From Candidatus Omnitrophota bacterium (GTDB lineage Bacteria > Omnitrophota > Gorgyraeia > JABMRN01 > RBG-13-46-9), in assembly GCA_024542975.1 (NCBI GenBank), contig JAMXCZ010000004.1:1-57025 (forward strand): a stretch of 57,025 bases of DNA. The letters run 5' to 3'. Below are positions 37,132 to 45,648 of the stretch, piece after piece. The translations under genes were made by a program, and so were the position numbers. The notes beneath the pieces are model-generated. The model ran no database searches and was not told the DNA's origin. It worked only from the letters and a program-made list of their open reading frames with translations. Numbering within the stretch: position 1 is the stretch's first letter; the number at the start of each line of letters is the position of its first letter.

Positions 37132-38015
37132 ATAACATGCCTTTTGTTTTTCCACCGTTTATGCGTCCACATCCACTGCTCCGGATAGGCGCGAATCTTT
37201 TCTTCCAGAAGGTGGTTAAGTTTTTTTGTTGCGTTTTCCACCCAATTCTTATCGCTTTTGTCGGGAAGTATTTCCGGCTCTATATGCATTTCGTATTCTC
37301 CGCTTGATACCCTGACGAAATACGCGGGAATAAGAGCGCAATTTGTCCTTTTTGCGAATTCCGCCGGTATGGCGGTAGTCGAGGTCGGGCGCCCAAAAAA
37401 ATCAATCCATAACCCGTAGTTACCTGCCCATTGATCAATTGCAATACCTACGCCGTAATTTTTTTTGAGCCTTGAAAAAATCGCTTTGGGGCCTGTGTCC
37501 TTATCGATATAGTAAAGGCCCATCATTCTTCTCAGCGACTTTATCCACTCGTAAAAGTAAGGGTTTTTTATGGGCCGGCCCAGGATGGCGGTGTGATATT
37601 TTTTTTGATATGAAATAAGGCCCATATACTCCCAGGGGCCCAGGTGGCACATGGCAAGAATAAAACCCTTGCCCCGGGCAAAAGCGTGATCCATGTGCTC
37701 AGCACCTTGAAACCGAATATGTTTCTCCGATATTTTAATAAACTTCGGTAATCTAAAAAATTCCATGAAAGAAGTTGTCAAATTGCGGAAGGATTCCAGG
37801 GCGATGCGTATTTTTTCCCGATTTGATTTGGTGCTTCCGAAGGCAATGTTGAGATTCCCAATAGCGGTTTTTCTTCTGCCCGCGAGCGCCAGGAACAAAA
37901 TATCCCCGACCCTTCTCGCTATCCAGGTGGCGATAGTTATGGGAAAAAAATTGATAAACGCCATTATAGCGCGCACAAATATATATTCGATAAAATTCCA
38001 CTTTATATTTTTCAT
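37128..38015 (-). CDS. Lipid A biosynthesis acyltransferase (LpxL/HtrB-like)
   Basis: FILAMCHLGPWEYMGLI, GVGIAIDQWAGNYGLWIDFFGRPTSTTAIPAEFAKRT. Confidence 0.85.
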   Translation of the reverse strand: MKNIKWNFIEYIFVRAIMAFINFFPITIATWIARRVGDILFLALAGRRKTAIGNLNIAFGSTKSNREKIRIALESFRNLTTSFMEFFRLPKFIKISEKHIRFQGAEHMDHAFARGKGFILAMCHLGPWEYMGLISYQKKYHTAILGRPIKNPYFYEWIKSLRRMMGLYYIDKDTGPKAIFSRLKKNYGVGIAIDQWAGNYGLWIDFFGRPTSTTAIPAEFAKRTNCALIPAYFVRVSSGEYEMHIEPEILPDKSDKNWVENATKKLNHLLEEKIRAYPEQWMWTHKRWKNKRHVI

Positions 38016-39037
38016 TTCCTTCTACCCGCCAACTGCCCGCAGGCAGCGAGAACGTCTTTCCCTTTTGATTCGCGTAATGTTGCCTTTACTTTTTTCCCGA
38101 TAAGGCGCTGTTTAAACATATTTACCTTTTTGCGCTCGGGAGGCCAAAGGCTTGAACCGGAAATCGCGCTGCACAATATTAAATTTACCTTCGCTCTAAG
38201 CCGCCTTGCTATTGAGATAAGCCCATCCGCGTCTTGCGCAGAATCGTTCACTCCTTTCATTAAAACATACTCGAGCGTAATCATCCTGCCTGTTTTTTCT
38301 ATGTAGCCCTCGCACGCTTTAATAAGCGCCTCCAGGGGGTACTTTCTGTTAACCGGCATAAGCGCGGATCTTTTTCTATCGCCTGTGGCGTGAAGCGACA
38401 GCGACAGGTTGACCTGGAGCCCCAGATTCTTAAGTTTTTCTATCCCGGGAATGATTCCGCATGTCGAAATGGTAATTCTTCTTGAACCTATGCCCATTCC
38501 CTTCGGATCATTCATTATTGCAATCGCTTTTGCTACATTTTCATAGTTGTCCAGCGGTTCGCCCATACCCATAAATACATAGTTTGTTACCTTATGTTTG
38601 AGTTCGCGCTCGAGGTAAAGAATTTGACCGGTAATTTCTGACGGCGTGAGGTCTCTGTCAAAGCCTCCGCGCCCGCTTGAGCAAAATGCGCAGGCAAATT
38701 TACAACCAACCTGGGTAGAAAGGCACACGGTATTTCTATGTTTTGCATGTATAAGGACCGTCTCTATGAAGCGGTTGTCGGTAAGTTCAAATACAAATTT
38801 TTCCGTCCCGTCAATTGACTTAAGATGCTTATATAGTTTAAGCTTCCCGATGTAATAGCTACGGCCGAGGGCGGTTTTAAGCGTTTGCGGAATATTGCCC
38901 ATCTCATCAAAGCTATGCACGCCAACTCGATAAAGCCAGGAGAATATCTGCCCGGCCCTGTAAGGCGGTTCATTGATTTCGATCAATGCCTCTTTGAGCG
39001 CGTTTAAAGTAAGGTTTTTAATGTCTTTCTTGCGCAT
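38012..39037 (-). CDS. rlmN: Dual-specificity rRNA/tRNA methyltransferase RlmN
   Basis: LSTQVGCKFACAFCSSGRGGFDRDLTPSEITGQIL, VFMGMGEPLDNYENVAKAI, RRITISTCGIIPGIEKL. Confidence 0.94.
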   Translation of the reverse strand: MRKKDIKNLTLNALKEALIEINEPPYRAGQIFSWLYRVGVHSFDEMGNIPQTLKTALGRSYYIGKLKLYKHLKSIDGTEKFVFELTDNRFIETVLIHAKHRNTVCLSTQVGCKFACAFCSSGRGGFDRDLTPSEITGQILYLERELKHKVTNYVFMGMGEPLDNYENVAKAIAIMNDPKGMGIGSRRITISTCGIIPGIEKLKNLGLQVNLSLSLHATGDRKRSALMPVNRKYPLEALIKACEGYIEKTGRMITLEYVLMKGVNDSAQDADGLISIARRLRAKVNLILCSAISGSSLWPPERKKVNMFKQRLIGKKVKATLRESKGKDVLAACGQLAGRRK

Positions 39038-39126
39038 ATTTTCTGTTAATGAGAATGGCGGAGAAGGTGATTGGGTATAATGTAAAATATTTTTCTTTTA
39101 AAAAGCGGCCTGGCCTCTTTTACCTT

Positions 39127-39303
39127 TTACGCTACCGGACATTTTTTGTCAGAATAGGCACATATAACACAACAGATATTTTTGGGCGTAGAAATAGTTT
39201 TCTTACATTCTTCGCATTTATAAAGCAGGAGGCAACTTTTATCTGGTATCTCTATCTTTTGAATATGCTTACATTCCGGGCATTTAATATTAGCTCTCGT
39301 CAT
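39127..39303 (-). CDS. Small Cys-rich protein resembling the GDCCVxC domain family
   Basis: Manual translation MTRANIKCPECKHIQKIEIPDKSCLLLYKCEECKKTISTPKNICCVICAYSDKKCPVA*; CCVxCAYxxxxCP tail. Confidence 0.65.
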   Translation of the reverse strand: MTRANIKCPECKHIQKIEIPDKSCLLLYKCEECKKTISTPKNICCVICAYSDKKCPVA

Positions 39304-39322
39304 AATTGATGTATGCTATAAG

Positions 39323-39739
39323 TCACCATTTTTTCTCCCAAAGCTGATACACAATAATCTTTTCTAAACTTCCGCTATTCATACCCCGATGGCCTTTGTG
39401 ATTTTTGTTAAAAACACCATCCATTAAGACATATTTTCCGTTGAGTTCCTGAAGCTGCTGCCGTTTAGAACCAAGTGTCTTGTAATCGGGCTCGATCCAG
39501 AGAGAATTCTTATATATCCTGTGCTCGTAATGCTCTTTTGTAAGCCAAATTCCGTTCCCTTCAAACTCGATTCTCGCAACGCCAATAACACGCACCCGTT
39601 TTCCATGGTACTTCTCTGGATTAGCAATGAGCTGGATCAAAGATACTTTTAGTCCTTTTTGCCCTGCTGAGCCAAACGCAGCGCAAAGGCCAAGAACGAG
39701 AAAAGTTCCACCTATAATCATCATGATATTCCGTTTCAC
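39323..39739 (-). CDS. Hypothetical secreted protein
   Basis: Signal peptide plus IQLIANPEKYHGKRVRVIGVARIEFEGNGIWLTKEHYEH (OB-like). Confidence 0.6.
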   Translation of the reverse strand: MKRNIMMIIGGTFLVLGLCAAFGSAGQKGLKVSLIQLIANPEKYHGKRVRVIGVARIEFEGNGIWLTKEHYEHRIYKNSLWIEPDYKTLGSKRQQLQELNGKYVLMDGVFNKNHKGHRGMNSGSLEKIIVYQLWEKKW

Positions 39740-41178
39740 TTGTTACTTATGAATATACGCCTCAAGGAATCGCCAAGGCGTTTCTTTTGTATCTCTTTTA
39801 CAAGGAGAACCTTTAGTAAGAATGGGGCAGCGATAATAAATGATATTATTTCGCGAAAAGTAAAAAGTCCTATAGTAAGAAATTTCCACGATATTTTTAA
39901 TATCTTAAAAGGTGTATAGAAAGAAAATTTTATTCTTTTGCCTATCTTTTTGAGCGCCGGATGGCTGTACATATCGGAGTAACCCTCGCCTCTATCGGTA
40001 ACATGGTATCCCGGTGTTCTCTTGGCAAGTTCTTTAAGCGGCGAATATTTATCTACTCTCAGCTTACTACAGGCTATAGAATCAACTCCTATTTCTTTCG
40101 CAAATTTTGGTATACACATCATCTCTTCTTCAACTTCGCCTATATTGCCGTAAATAAAGGACCCGTGGGTAAACATAGGGTATTTCCTTAACATCGAGAA
40201 AGCCTTTCTTACGGTATTTGAGTCAAATCCTTTATTAAGCTGCGTCAAGATATGATCATGAGGAGACTCCAGGCCTAACAGCAGTACCTTAAATCCGGCT
40301 TTTATCATTTTATCCAGTAATGAAGGATGGTTGGCTATCTCAATACGAGCCTGGACTATAAAACGCTTCCTTATCTTTCGTTCTATGATCAGATCACATA
40401 TTTTCTCGGCCCTTTTTGGTTCCACGGCAAAGTTGTCGTCAAAAAAAACCACGGTATCCGCTTTAATGCTTTCGAGTTCTTCGATAACGGAATTAATGCT
40501 ACGCGCCGAATATGTTCGCTTTTGGCCTAGCGGATTGATATTGAATGTGCAGAATTTACAATTGTGGGGGCAGCCTCTTGCGGTCAAAATATAGTCATAT
40601 GTCGCGCTTGTTACATTAACGTCTCCCATCTTTATTCTATACCGGTAGCGTCTTAAATCTCGGTCCGGAATGGCTACGGTATTTACATCGGGCAGGGGCC
40701 TGTTTGCATTGTGAATGACTTTATCATTTTTCCTGTAAGAGATGCCCAGGATATTCTCGAGCGGCGCATCTTTTAATATCTCCTTTATCGTTTCTTCAGC
40801 TTCTCCCCTTGCTATGATCTGTGTATTCGGGCAGATACTGAAGAGTTCCTGAACGCGCTCTGTTGCTTTATAACCTCCTATTACAAGCGGTATATTGTCC
40901 GGAAGTAAATTCAGCCTAACGCATACATCCTCAAACTGGCGATCCCATCTGATGCTGGCGCATACAATATCTATTTTTTCCTTGCGAATAAAATCAGCCA
41001 ACTTATTCGGATCGCTTAGATCTTTTTCATATCTCAGATCGAGCAGGGTTAGCTTTTCTACGAAATCTTTGGCGCTTGTAGCCACATATTCGAGGCCCGT
41101 AGGCGGAAAAACCCCCATAATGCTTGTAGAAGCGCTCTCCAGGTAGGGATTAAGGAATAAAGCGTGTTTATATTTCAT
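39736..41178 (-). CDS. B12-binding-domain radical SAM protein (paralogue 2)
   Basis: CPHNCKFC cluster; strongly similar along full length to the 28829-30271 product, including C-terminal RRIFISNK. Confidence 0.88.
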   Translation of the reverse strand: MKYKHALFLNPYLESASTSIMGVFPPTGLEYVATSAKDFVEKLTLLDLRYEKDLSDPNKLADFIRKEKIDIVCASIRWDRQFEDVCVRLNLLPDNIPLVIGGYKATERVQELFSICPNTQIIARGEAEETIKEILKDAPLENILGISYRKNDKVIHNANRPLPDVNTVAIPDRDLRRYRYRIKMGDVNVTSATYDYILTARGCPHNCKFCTFNINPLGQKRTYSARSINSVIEELESIKADTVVFFDDNFAVEPKRAEKICDLIIERKIRKRFIVQARIEIANHPSLLDKMIKAGFKVLLLGLESPHDHILTQLNKGFDSNTVRKAFSMLRKYPMFTHGSFIYGNIGEVEEEMMCIPKFAKEIGVDSIACSKLRVDKYSPLKELAKRTPGYHVTDRGEGYSDMYSHPALKKIGKRIKFSFYTPFKILKISWKFLTIGLFTFREIISFIIAAPFLLKVLLVKEIQKKRLGDSLRRIFISNK

Positions 41179-41188
41179 TTGTATTAAA

Positions 41189-41803
41189 TTATTTCCATCC
41201 GATAACACCCAATCCTGCACCTTTTCTTATGCTTACATCCGAAGCATCAAAGGCATTGTCTTCAAATTCCTCCTTTAGCTCACTCCACAATCTCCTCATG
41301 TCATCACATTGCCTAATATCATCTAATACCAGATAACGGGGATTCAGCTTACCGGCATAAATATTTATGTTATTTCTCGTATGCTCATACTCATGCAGTG
41401 AGTCGATATAAATTAGGTCCGCCTCACCATCAAAAGACTTTACTGCTTTTTCTACAACCTCATTACTTAACGAATCACCCTGTATCCTTTTAATATGGGG
41501 ATATTTACTAAAACCATCTTCATTTTTACGCGTAATGTCCACCGTTACTATTCGGCTTTTAGCGATGCCGTCCTCATCTACGCCCTTACTGATCGCCATA
41601 ATAGAGCCACCGCAATTCGTCCCTATCTCAAGAATTTGAGAAAGCCTCTGTATTCTCACAAGCCCTGCAAGAAAAAAATAATAGTTGGTCGGACGCTTAA
41701 GAAAAGAGCACGGCCCGGTTGTCTCGCCATAATAACAATCCGAAAGATCTATATTGACCCCAATACTCATGGCATCTTCGCAGATTGTCTTTAAATATCC
41801 CAT
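41189..41803 (-). CDS. SAM-dependent methyltransferase (class I, Methyltransf_24-like)
   Basis: LSQILEIGTNCGGSIMAISKGV, DLIYIDSLHEYEHTRNNINIYAGKLNPRYLVLDDI. Confidence 0.75.
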   Translation of the reverse strand: MGYLKTICEDAMSIGVNIDLSDCYYGETTGPCSFLKRPTNYYFFLAGLVRIQRLSQILEIGTNCGGSIMAISKGVDEDGIAKSRIVTVDITRKNEDGFSKYPHIKRIQGDSLSNEVVEKAVKSFDGEADLIYIDSLHEYEHTRNNINIYAGKLNPRYLVLDDIRQCDDMRRLWSELKEEFEDNAFDASDVSIRKGAGLGVIGWK

Positions 41804-41805
41804 CC

Positions 41806-42351
41806 TTAATTGATATAAGCCTTTATGATTTTTTGTTCGGCTAAAGGCTTGTCTTGCGAGTTCGCGGGTTGATTTTCTATTTTTTGGATATTTTCATATC
41901 CTGCAGAAACTACTCCGAAAATAGTATGCCTTCCGTTCAGCCACGGCGTTGGGGCAGTCGTGATAAAAAACTGGCTTCCGTTTGTGGCGGGCCCGGAATT
42001 GGCCATTGCAAGGATTCCGGCCTTATCGAACTTAATGTTTTTATCAAATTCGTCTTCAAAAGGGCGCCCCCAGATAGAGTTTCCGCCCCGTCCCGTCCCT
42101 GTAGGGTCTCCCCCCTGAACCATGAATTTTTTTATCACACGGTGAAAAATTATGCCGTCGTAATACCCTTTTTTAACTAATTCTACAAAATTTTCGCACG
42201 CCTTTGGTGCAACTTCAGGAAAAAGTTTTACCCCAACGACTCCTTGAGTAGTTTCCAAAATAACATCGGCGTCTTTCATGGATTCATTCTCCCCGTATGT
42301 ACTTAACGACATGGATACACAATATAATAGTAACAAAAATATCTTTTTCAT
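41806..42351 (-). CDS. Secreted cyclophilin-type peptidyl-prolyl isomerase
   Basis: Signal peptide; IIFHRVIKKFMVQGGDPTGTGRGG, ILAMANSGPATNGSQFFITTAPTPWLNGRHTIFG. Confidence 0.95.
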   Translation of the reverse strand: MKKIFLLLLYCVSMSLSTYGENESMKDADVILETTQGVVGVKLFPEVAPKACENFVELVKKGYYDGIIFHRVIKKFMVQGGDPTGTGRGGNSIWGRPFEDEFDKNIKFDKAGILAMANSGPATNGSQFFITTAPTPWLNGRHTIFGVVSAGYENIQKIENQPANSQDKPLAEQKIIKAYIN

Positions 42352-42380
42352 CTTTAGCCGTCTCCTCCTATTATCAAGAA

Positions 42381-42401
42381 TGGCGGAGAGGCGGGGAGTT
42401 T
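42381..42401 (-). repeat. Possible degenerate tRNA-Ser 3'-end fragment
   Basis: tggcggagaggcggggagttt compared with intact tggcggagaagcagggattcg at 45367. Confidence 0.4.
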
Positions 42402-42603
42402 TGTAAACACAATTTCCTAACTCTCCGTCGGATAATAGGTTATAACATAACTTGTTTTATGTCAAGGAATTAAGTAGCGCGGATGGTTACATTTGGTTGC
42501 ATTTGTATGCAGGTATCACTAACTTGAATGGGCATCATTTAGGCATCGGGATAACGTTAGGGGGGCATTCCTCCAAAGATTTCCTGGGATATATTTTTGT
42601 CTA

Positions 42604-43023
42604 TTAAAAATACCTCTTTATCAATCCTTCTAACGCCCGGGCATGCCTTCCTTCATCTCTGCTTGACTCATTAAAAAAATCATGGGCCGGATCGATCCCT
42701 TTTTCTTTCGATTTTGTGGCCGCTGATTTCTTGCCCTTATTAGCCATCGTTTCACCGGCAAGCATCTTCTGCAGGTTCTCTTTTGTATTTTCAGATATCA
42801 ATCCGTTTAATTCAGCGAATTGCGCGGCATGGTTTGCTTCCTCCCAGGCGATCTTCTCAAGGGATATAGCCACTTCCGGATACCCCTGTCTTTCGGCTTG
42901 TCTGGCCATTGCCAGATATAATCCAACCTCGGAACATTCCCCCTGAAAATTCTGTTGGACTTCTTTCTCCACTTCACTTGCTTTAGTTACACCAATTTTG
43001 TTCTCATTGACCAACTCTGCCAT
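42604..43023 (-). CDS. Rubrerythrin-like ferritin-fold di-iron protein
   Basis: [61 protein letters not shown]. Confidence 0.82.
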   Translation of the reverse strand: MAELVNENKIGVTKASEVEKEVQQNFQGECSEVGLYLAMARQAERQGYPEVAISLEKIAWEEANHAAQFAELNGLISENTKENLQKMLAGETMANKGKKSAATKSKEKGIDPAHDFFNESSRDEGRHARALEGLIKRYF

Positions 43024-43036
43024 TTCATCCTCCTTC

Positions 43037-43240
43037 TTAACTTTGTAGACCATTTAGACGCTTCTTCAGTACCTCTATTTCTTCTTCCACTCCTTCTATC
43101 TGTATCCATAGGTCCGCAGAATCCCTATGATGTCTTCCACCGCATCTATCCTCCTTGGGTGTATGGGTTTTCTTTCCCAGCGCTTCTAATTCTTTTTGTT
43201 TGCTCTCTAACTCAGCTTTTACACTCTCTGCATTTTCCAT
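43037..43240 (-). CDS. Small coiled-coil protein
   Basis: 67 aa ORF between fur3 and rubrerythrin. Confidence 0.45.
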   Translation of the reverse strand: MENAESVKAELESKQKELEALGKKTHTPKEDRCGGRHHRDSADLWIQIEGVEEEIEVLKKRLNGLQS

Positions 43241-43604
43241 AAAAATTTATCCTGTGGTAGTTAATTTCAAAACCGGAATTATCGCTCATTTTTTTATTTA
43301 GCTCTTTCAATACAGGTTTATCAACATCAAAAACTCTTTTACAGTCCAGGCAATAATAATGATAGTGTATGTCGGTATTTCCGTCATAGCGGCAGCTATA
43401 TTTTCCATTGGTCAGCTCGGTGATCTGCTTCTCTTCTTTCAATGTATTTAAATTACGATATACCGTTCCAAAGCTGATGGTCGACATACGCTTTCGCCCC
43501 ATTCTAAAAATAAAATCCGCCGTAGGATGAGTTTTGACTTTTTTCAACTCTTCCAAAATAATTCTTTTTTGCTTTGTATCTCTTTTAGAAGGATAGTTTT
43601 TCAT
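43212..43604 (-). CDS. Fur family regulator, PerR-like (Fur3)
   Basis: FRMGRKRMSTISFGTVYRNLNTLKEEKQITELTN, HYHYYCLDCKRVFDVDKPV; start moved to ATG 43604 because the longer ORF start lies inside a palindrome. Confidence 0.87.
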   Translation of the reverse strand: MKNYPSKRDTKQKRIILEELKKVKTHPTADFIFRMGRKRMSTISFGTVYRNLNTLKEEKQITELTNGKYSCRYDGNTDIHYHYYCLDCKRVFDVDKPVLKELNKKMSDNSGFEINYHRINFYGKCRECKS

Positions 43605-43637
43605 ATTATTAGTAATGGTTATCATTACTAATAATAT
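43603..43637. promoter_or_regulatory. Perfect palindromic operator upstream of fur3
   Basis: atattattagtaatg gttat cattactaataatat (15-5-15). Confidence 0.8.
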
Positions 43638-43682
43638 GCTAATACTGACTTTTTGTCAAGGGAATTATTTCCAGGCAGGCAT

Positions 43683-43722
43683 AAGGAACTCTAACCTGGT
43701 TAATCTAACCAGGTTAGAAAAG
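43683..43722. repeat. 40-bp direct repeat copy 1 with internal 27-bp palindrome
   Basis: aaggaactctaacctggttaatctaaccaggttagaaaag. Confidence 0.85.
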
Positions 43723-43723
43723 A

Positions 43724-43744
43724 ATGGCGGAGAAGCAGGGATTC
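43724..43744 (-). repeat. 21-bp exact copy of tRNA-Ser(GGA) 3' end (putative attachment-site remnant)
   Basis: atggcggagaagcagggattc identical to 45366-45386. Confidence 0.8.
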
Positions 43745-43804
43745 ACCCCCGTTCCTATTCAAAAGGGCTGTTTTAACACCACTTTTAACACCAGTTTGAA
43801 TCAT

Positions 43805-44137
43805 TTATTCAAATTGCTCTTTTACTCTAGGAATAAACAACACAAGTAATGGAACTGCATAATAAAGTACTTCTCTTATAACAGATTTCACCCCGAAAAA
43901 CCAAGTAATAACACTTATTATAAGGCATACGGTCGACCAACTAATCAATAATATCCGCAGCCAATTACGTCTAAAGATACCAGTACCAATTAAGAGAGTC
44001 GCTTGTAAATACGTAATAGCTAATATGCTTATAGGTGAATACTTAGCGTAAATAGTTATATTCTCAAAAATTATATAAGCTCCTACAATAATAAAGTATA
44101 AACTGCTTGTTATTTTTACAATTGCTTTTTCGTCCAT
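43805..44137 (-). CDS. Hypothetical membrane protein in AT-rich island
   Basis: 110 aa, hydrophobic segments. Confidence 0.55.
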   Translation of the reverse strand: MDEKAIVKITSSLYFIIVGAYIIFENITIYAKYSPISILAITYLQATLLIGTGIFRRNWLRILLISWSTVCLIISVITWFFGVKSVIREVLYYAVPLLVLFIPRVKEQFE

Positions 44138-44140
44138 TAT

Positions 44141-44731
44141 TTACCTCCAAACCCAACTTTTTTCAATTGAGCGAAAGTCCTCCGACCAAAGAAAATTATT
44201 ACTAATTAATGTGCTGGTCATTGCGTATATTGCTTTATGAGAAGATTCACCATTTGGTATAAAATGCATCCTCCATACCCTTTGTCCATCTCCTTGATTA
44301 TAAGACTCTATGGCTCTAGCTCCTCTTAATCCCGCAAAACTCGCTGGACCTTTTTGTACCAATATATAGTTAGAAAATTTTCCTTTGTTGGAATTTAAAA
44401 TCTGGGTTAACAAACCAGCTGCTATAGGATTTAGAGAAGAAAAAGAAGGGTCCCCTTTTGTATTTGTAACTCCTTGTTTTAGGCTAAGCTTTGACACTGC
44501 AAATTTGGCATTTTTAGTATCTTTCTCGATTAAAATCAAAGTTAAGTGAGGACCGAATTTCCTATTACTAACTTGTCTTCTCCATTCATCAGGAAATTTA
44601 AAAAAAATACCGAGTTTGGAATTATTGTATTCTGTTGCAGTAAGGCCGCACCCATTCATATAAATCATTAAGAATAATGTTGCTAATATCCCAGCTATTC
44701 TGAAGTTTTTAAAATCGAATTTCTGCTTCAT
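44141..44731 (-). CDS. Hypothetical lipoprotein in AT-rich island
   Basis: Signal peptide with LFLMIYMNGCG lipobox-like end, ~196 aa. Confidence 0.6.
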   Translation of the reverse strand: MKQKFDFKNFRIAGILATLFLMIYMNGCGLTATEYNNSKLGIFFKFPDEWRRQVSNRKFGPHLTLILIEKDTKNAKFAVSKLSLKQGVTNTKGDPSFSSLNPIAAGLLTQILNSNKGKFSNYILVQKGPASFAGLRGARAIESYNQGDGQRVWRMHFIPNGESSHKAIYAMTSTLISNNFLWSEDFRSIEKSWVWR

Positions 44732-44763
44732 AAATCCTCCCTCCTATTTTTTTGTTAGTATAA

Positions 44764-44803
44764 AAGGAACTCTAACCTGGTTAGATTAACCAGGTTAGAA
44801 AAG
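44764..44803. repeat. 40-bp direct repeat copy 2, palindrome centre inverted
   Basis: aaggaactctaacctggttagattaaccaggttagaaaag. Confidence 0.85.
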
Positions 44804-44807
44804 TATT

Positions 44808-45041
44808 TTAAGTTGAATATTTTTCAACGTATTTATCTAATAAAAGTCGTATCATCTTTTGGTATTTTGTATGATACTTCTTCGCCTGTTGTTTGAAGAA
44901 ATTAATACTCGACTCATTTAACCTAAGCGTCACCTTCAATGATTGCTCGGGCGCAACAAGCTTATCTGGCGATGGCAGAAAATCGTTGATCTTCGCTAAT
45001 TCTCCTATAGGCATATTTCTATCGATTCTATGCTTCTTCAT
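44808..45041 (-). CDS. BrnA/CopG-like antitoxin
   Basis: KVTLRLNESSINFFKQQAKKYHTKYQKMIRLLLDKYV (ribbon-helix-helix), overlaps BrnT-like gene. Confidence 0.8.
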   Translation of the reverse strand: MKKHRIDRNMPIGELAKINDFLPSPDKLVAPEQSLKVTLRLNESSINFFKQQAKKYHTKYQKMIRLLLDKYVEKYST

Positions 45042-45315
45042 AATATTTTTTCCCCTTTCTCCAATATCCTGCTCCAAATATCCTAACTTTACCGTTTCTA
45101 TACGTAAATCTTACCGTTATTACTTTTTTCCCAACTTTTCCTATGCAAAAATATCTTTCTTCCTTGCCGCTATGCCTAGAATCAATAAACACCTTTCTTT
45201 TATGGTCTCTGAATACTTGTGCCGCTGTTGCAAAATTTAATTTATGCTTACGTATATTAATGTGTTCCTTGCGCTCATCCCAAACAAAACTACCCTGGAT
45301 AACATCCATACGCAA
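45028..45315 (-). CDS. BrnT family (DUF497) toxin
   Basis: FVWDERKEHINIRKHKLNFATAAQVFRDHKRKVFIDSRHSGKEERYFCIGKVGKKVITVRFTYRNGKVRIFGAGYWRKGKKYYEE. Confidence 0.88.
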   Translation of the reverse strand: MRMDVIQGSFVWDERKEHINIRKHKLNFATAAQVFRDHKRKVFIDSRHSGKEERYFCIGKVGKKVITVRFTYRNGKVRIFGAGYWRKGKKYYEEA

Positions 45316-45366
45316 AGTATACCTTATATATGGCTATTTGTCAATATAAATGTATGTATAAATATA

Positions 45367-45456
45367 TGGCGGAGAAGCAGGGATTCGAACCCTGGGTAGC
45401 CGTAAGGCTACTCCTGCTCTCCAAGCAGGTGCACTAGGCCACTATGCGACTTCTCC
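45367..45456 (-). tRNA. tRNA-Ser (anticodon GGA)
   Basis: Minus strand GGAGAAGTCGCATAGTGGCCTAGTGCACCTGCTTGGAGAGCAGGAGTAGCC..GGTTCGAATCCCTGCTTCTCCGCCA, long variable arm, encoded CCA. Confidence 0.93.
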
Positions 45457-45543
45457 AAAGGTTTAAGGTCCTTCAGCAATGGGCAATCCTCCTACTCGTT
45501 GGATTGCCTGCATTGCCTCAGGATCAAATTCGCTTCGCGAATT

Positions 45544-45634
45544 TGGCGGAGGGAACAGGATTCGAACCTGTGGTACTCTTTTGGAGTACAGACGCTTTCG
45601 AGGCGTCGGGTTTAAACCGCTCACCCATCCCTCC
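45544..45634 (-). tRNA. tRNA-Ser (anticodon CGA)
   Basis: Minus strand GGAGGGATGGGTGAGCGGTTTAAACCCGACGCCTCGAAAGCGTC...GGTTCGAATCCTGTTCCCTCCGCCA. Confidence 0.93.
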
Positions 45635-45648
45635 GATACATATCAAAT

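Noticed and set aside
43683-44803. attC-bounded gene cassette
   Set aside because: The palindromes end CTAAC/GTTAG but flanking bases do not fit RYYYAAC/GTTRRRY and there are no bulged bases; kept only as unexplained repeats.
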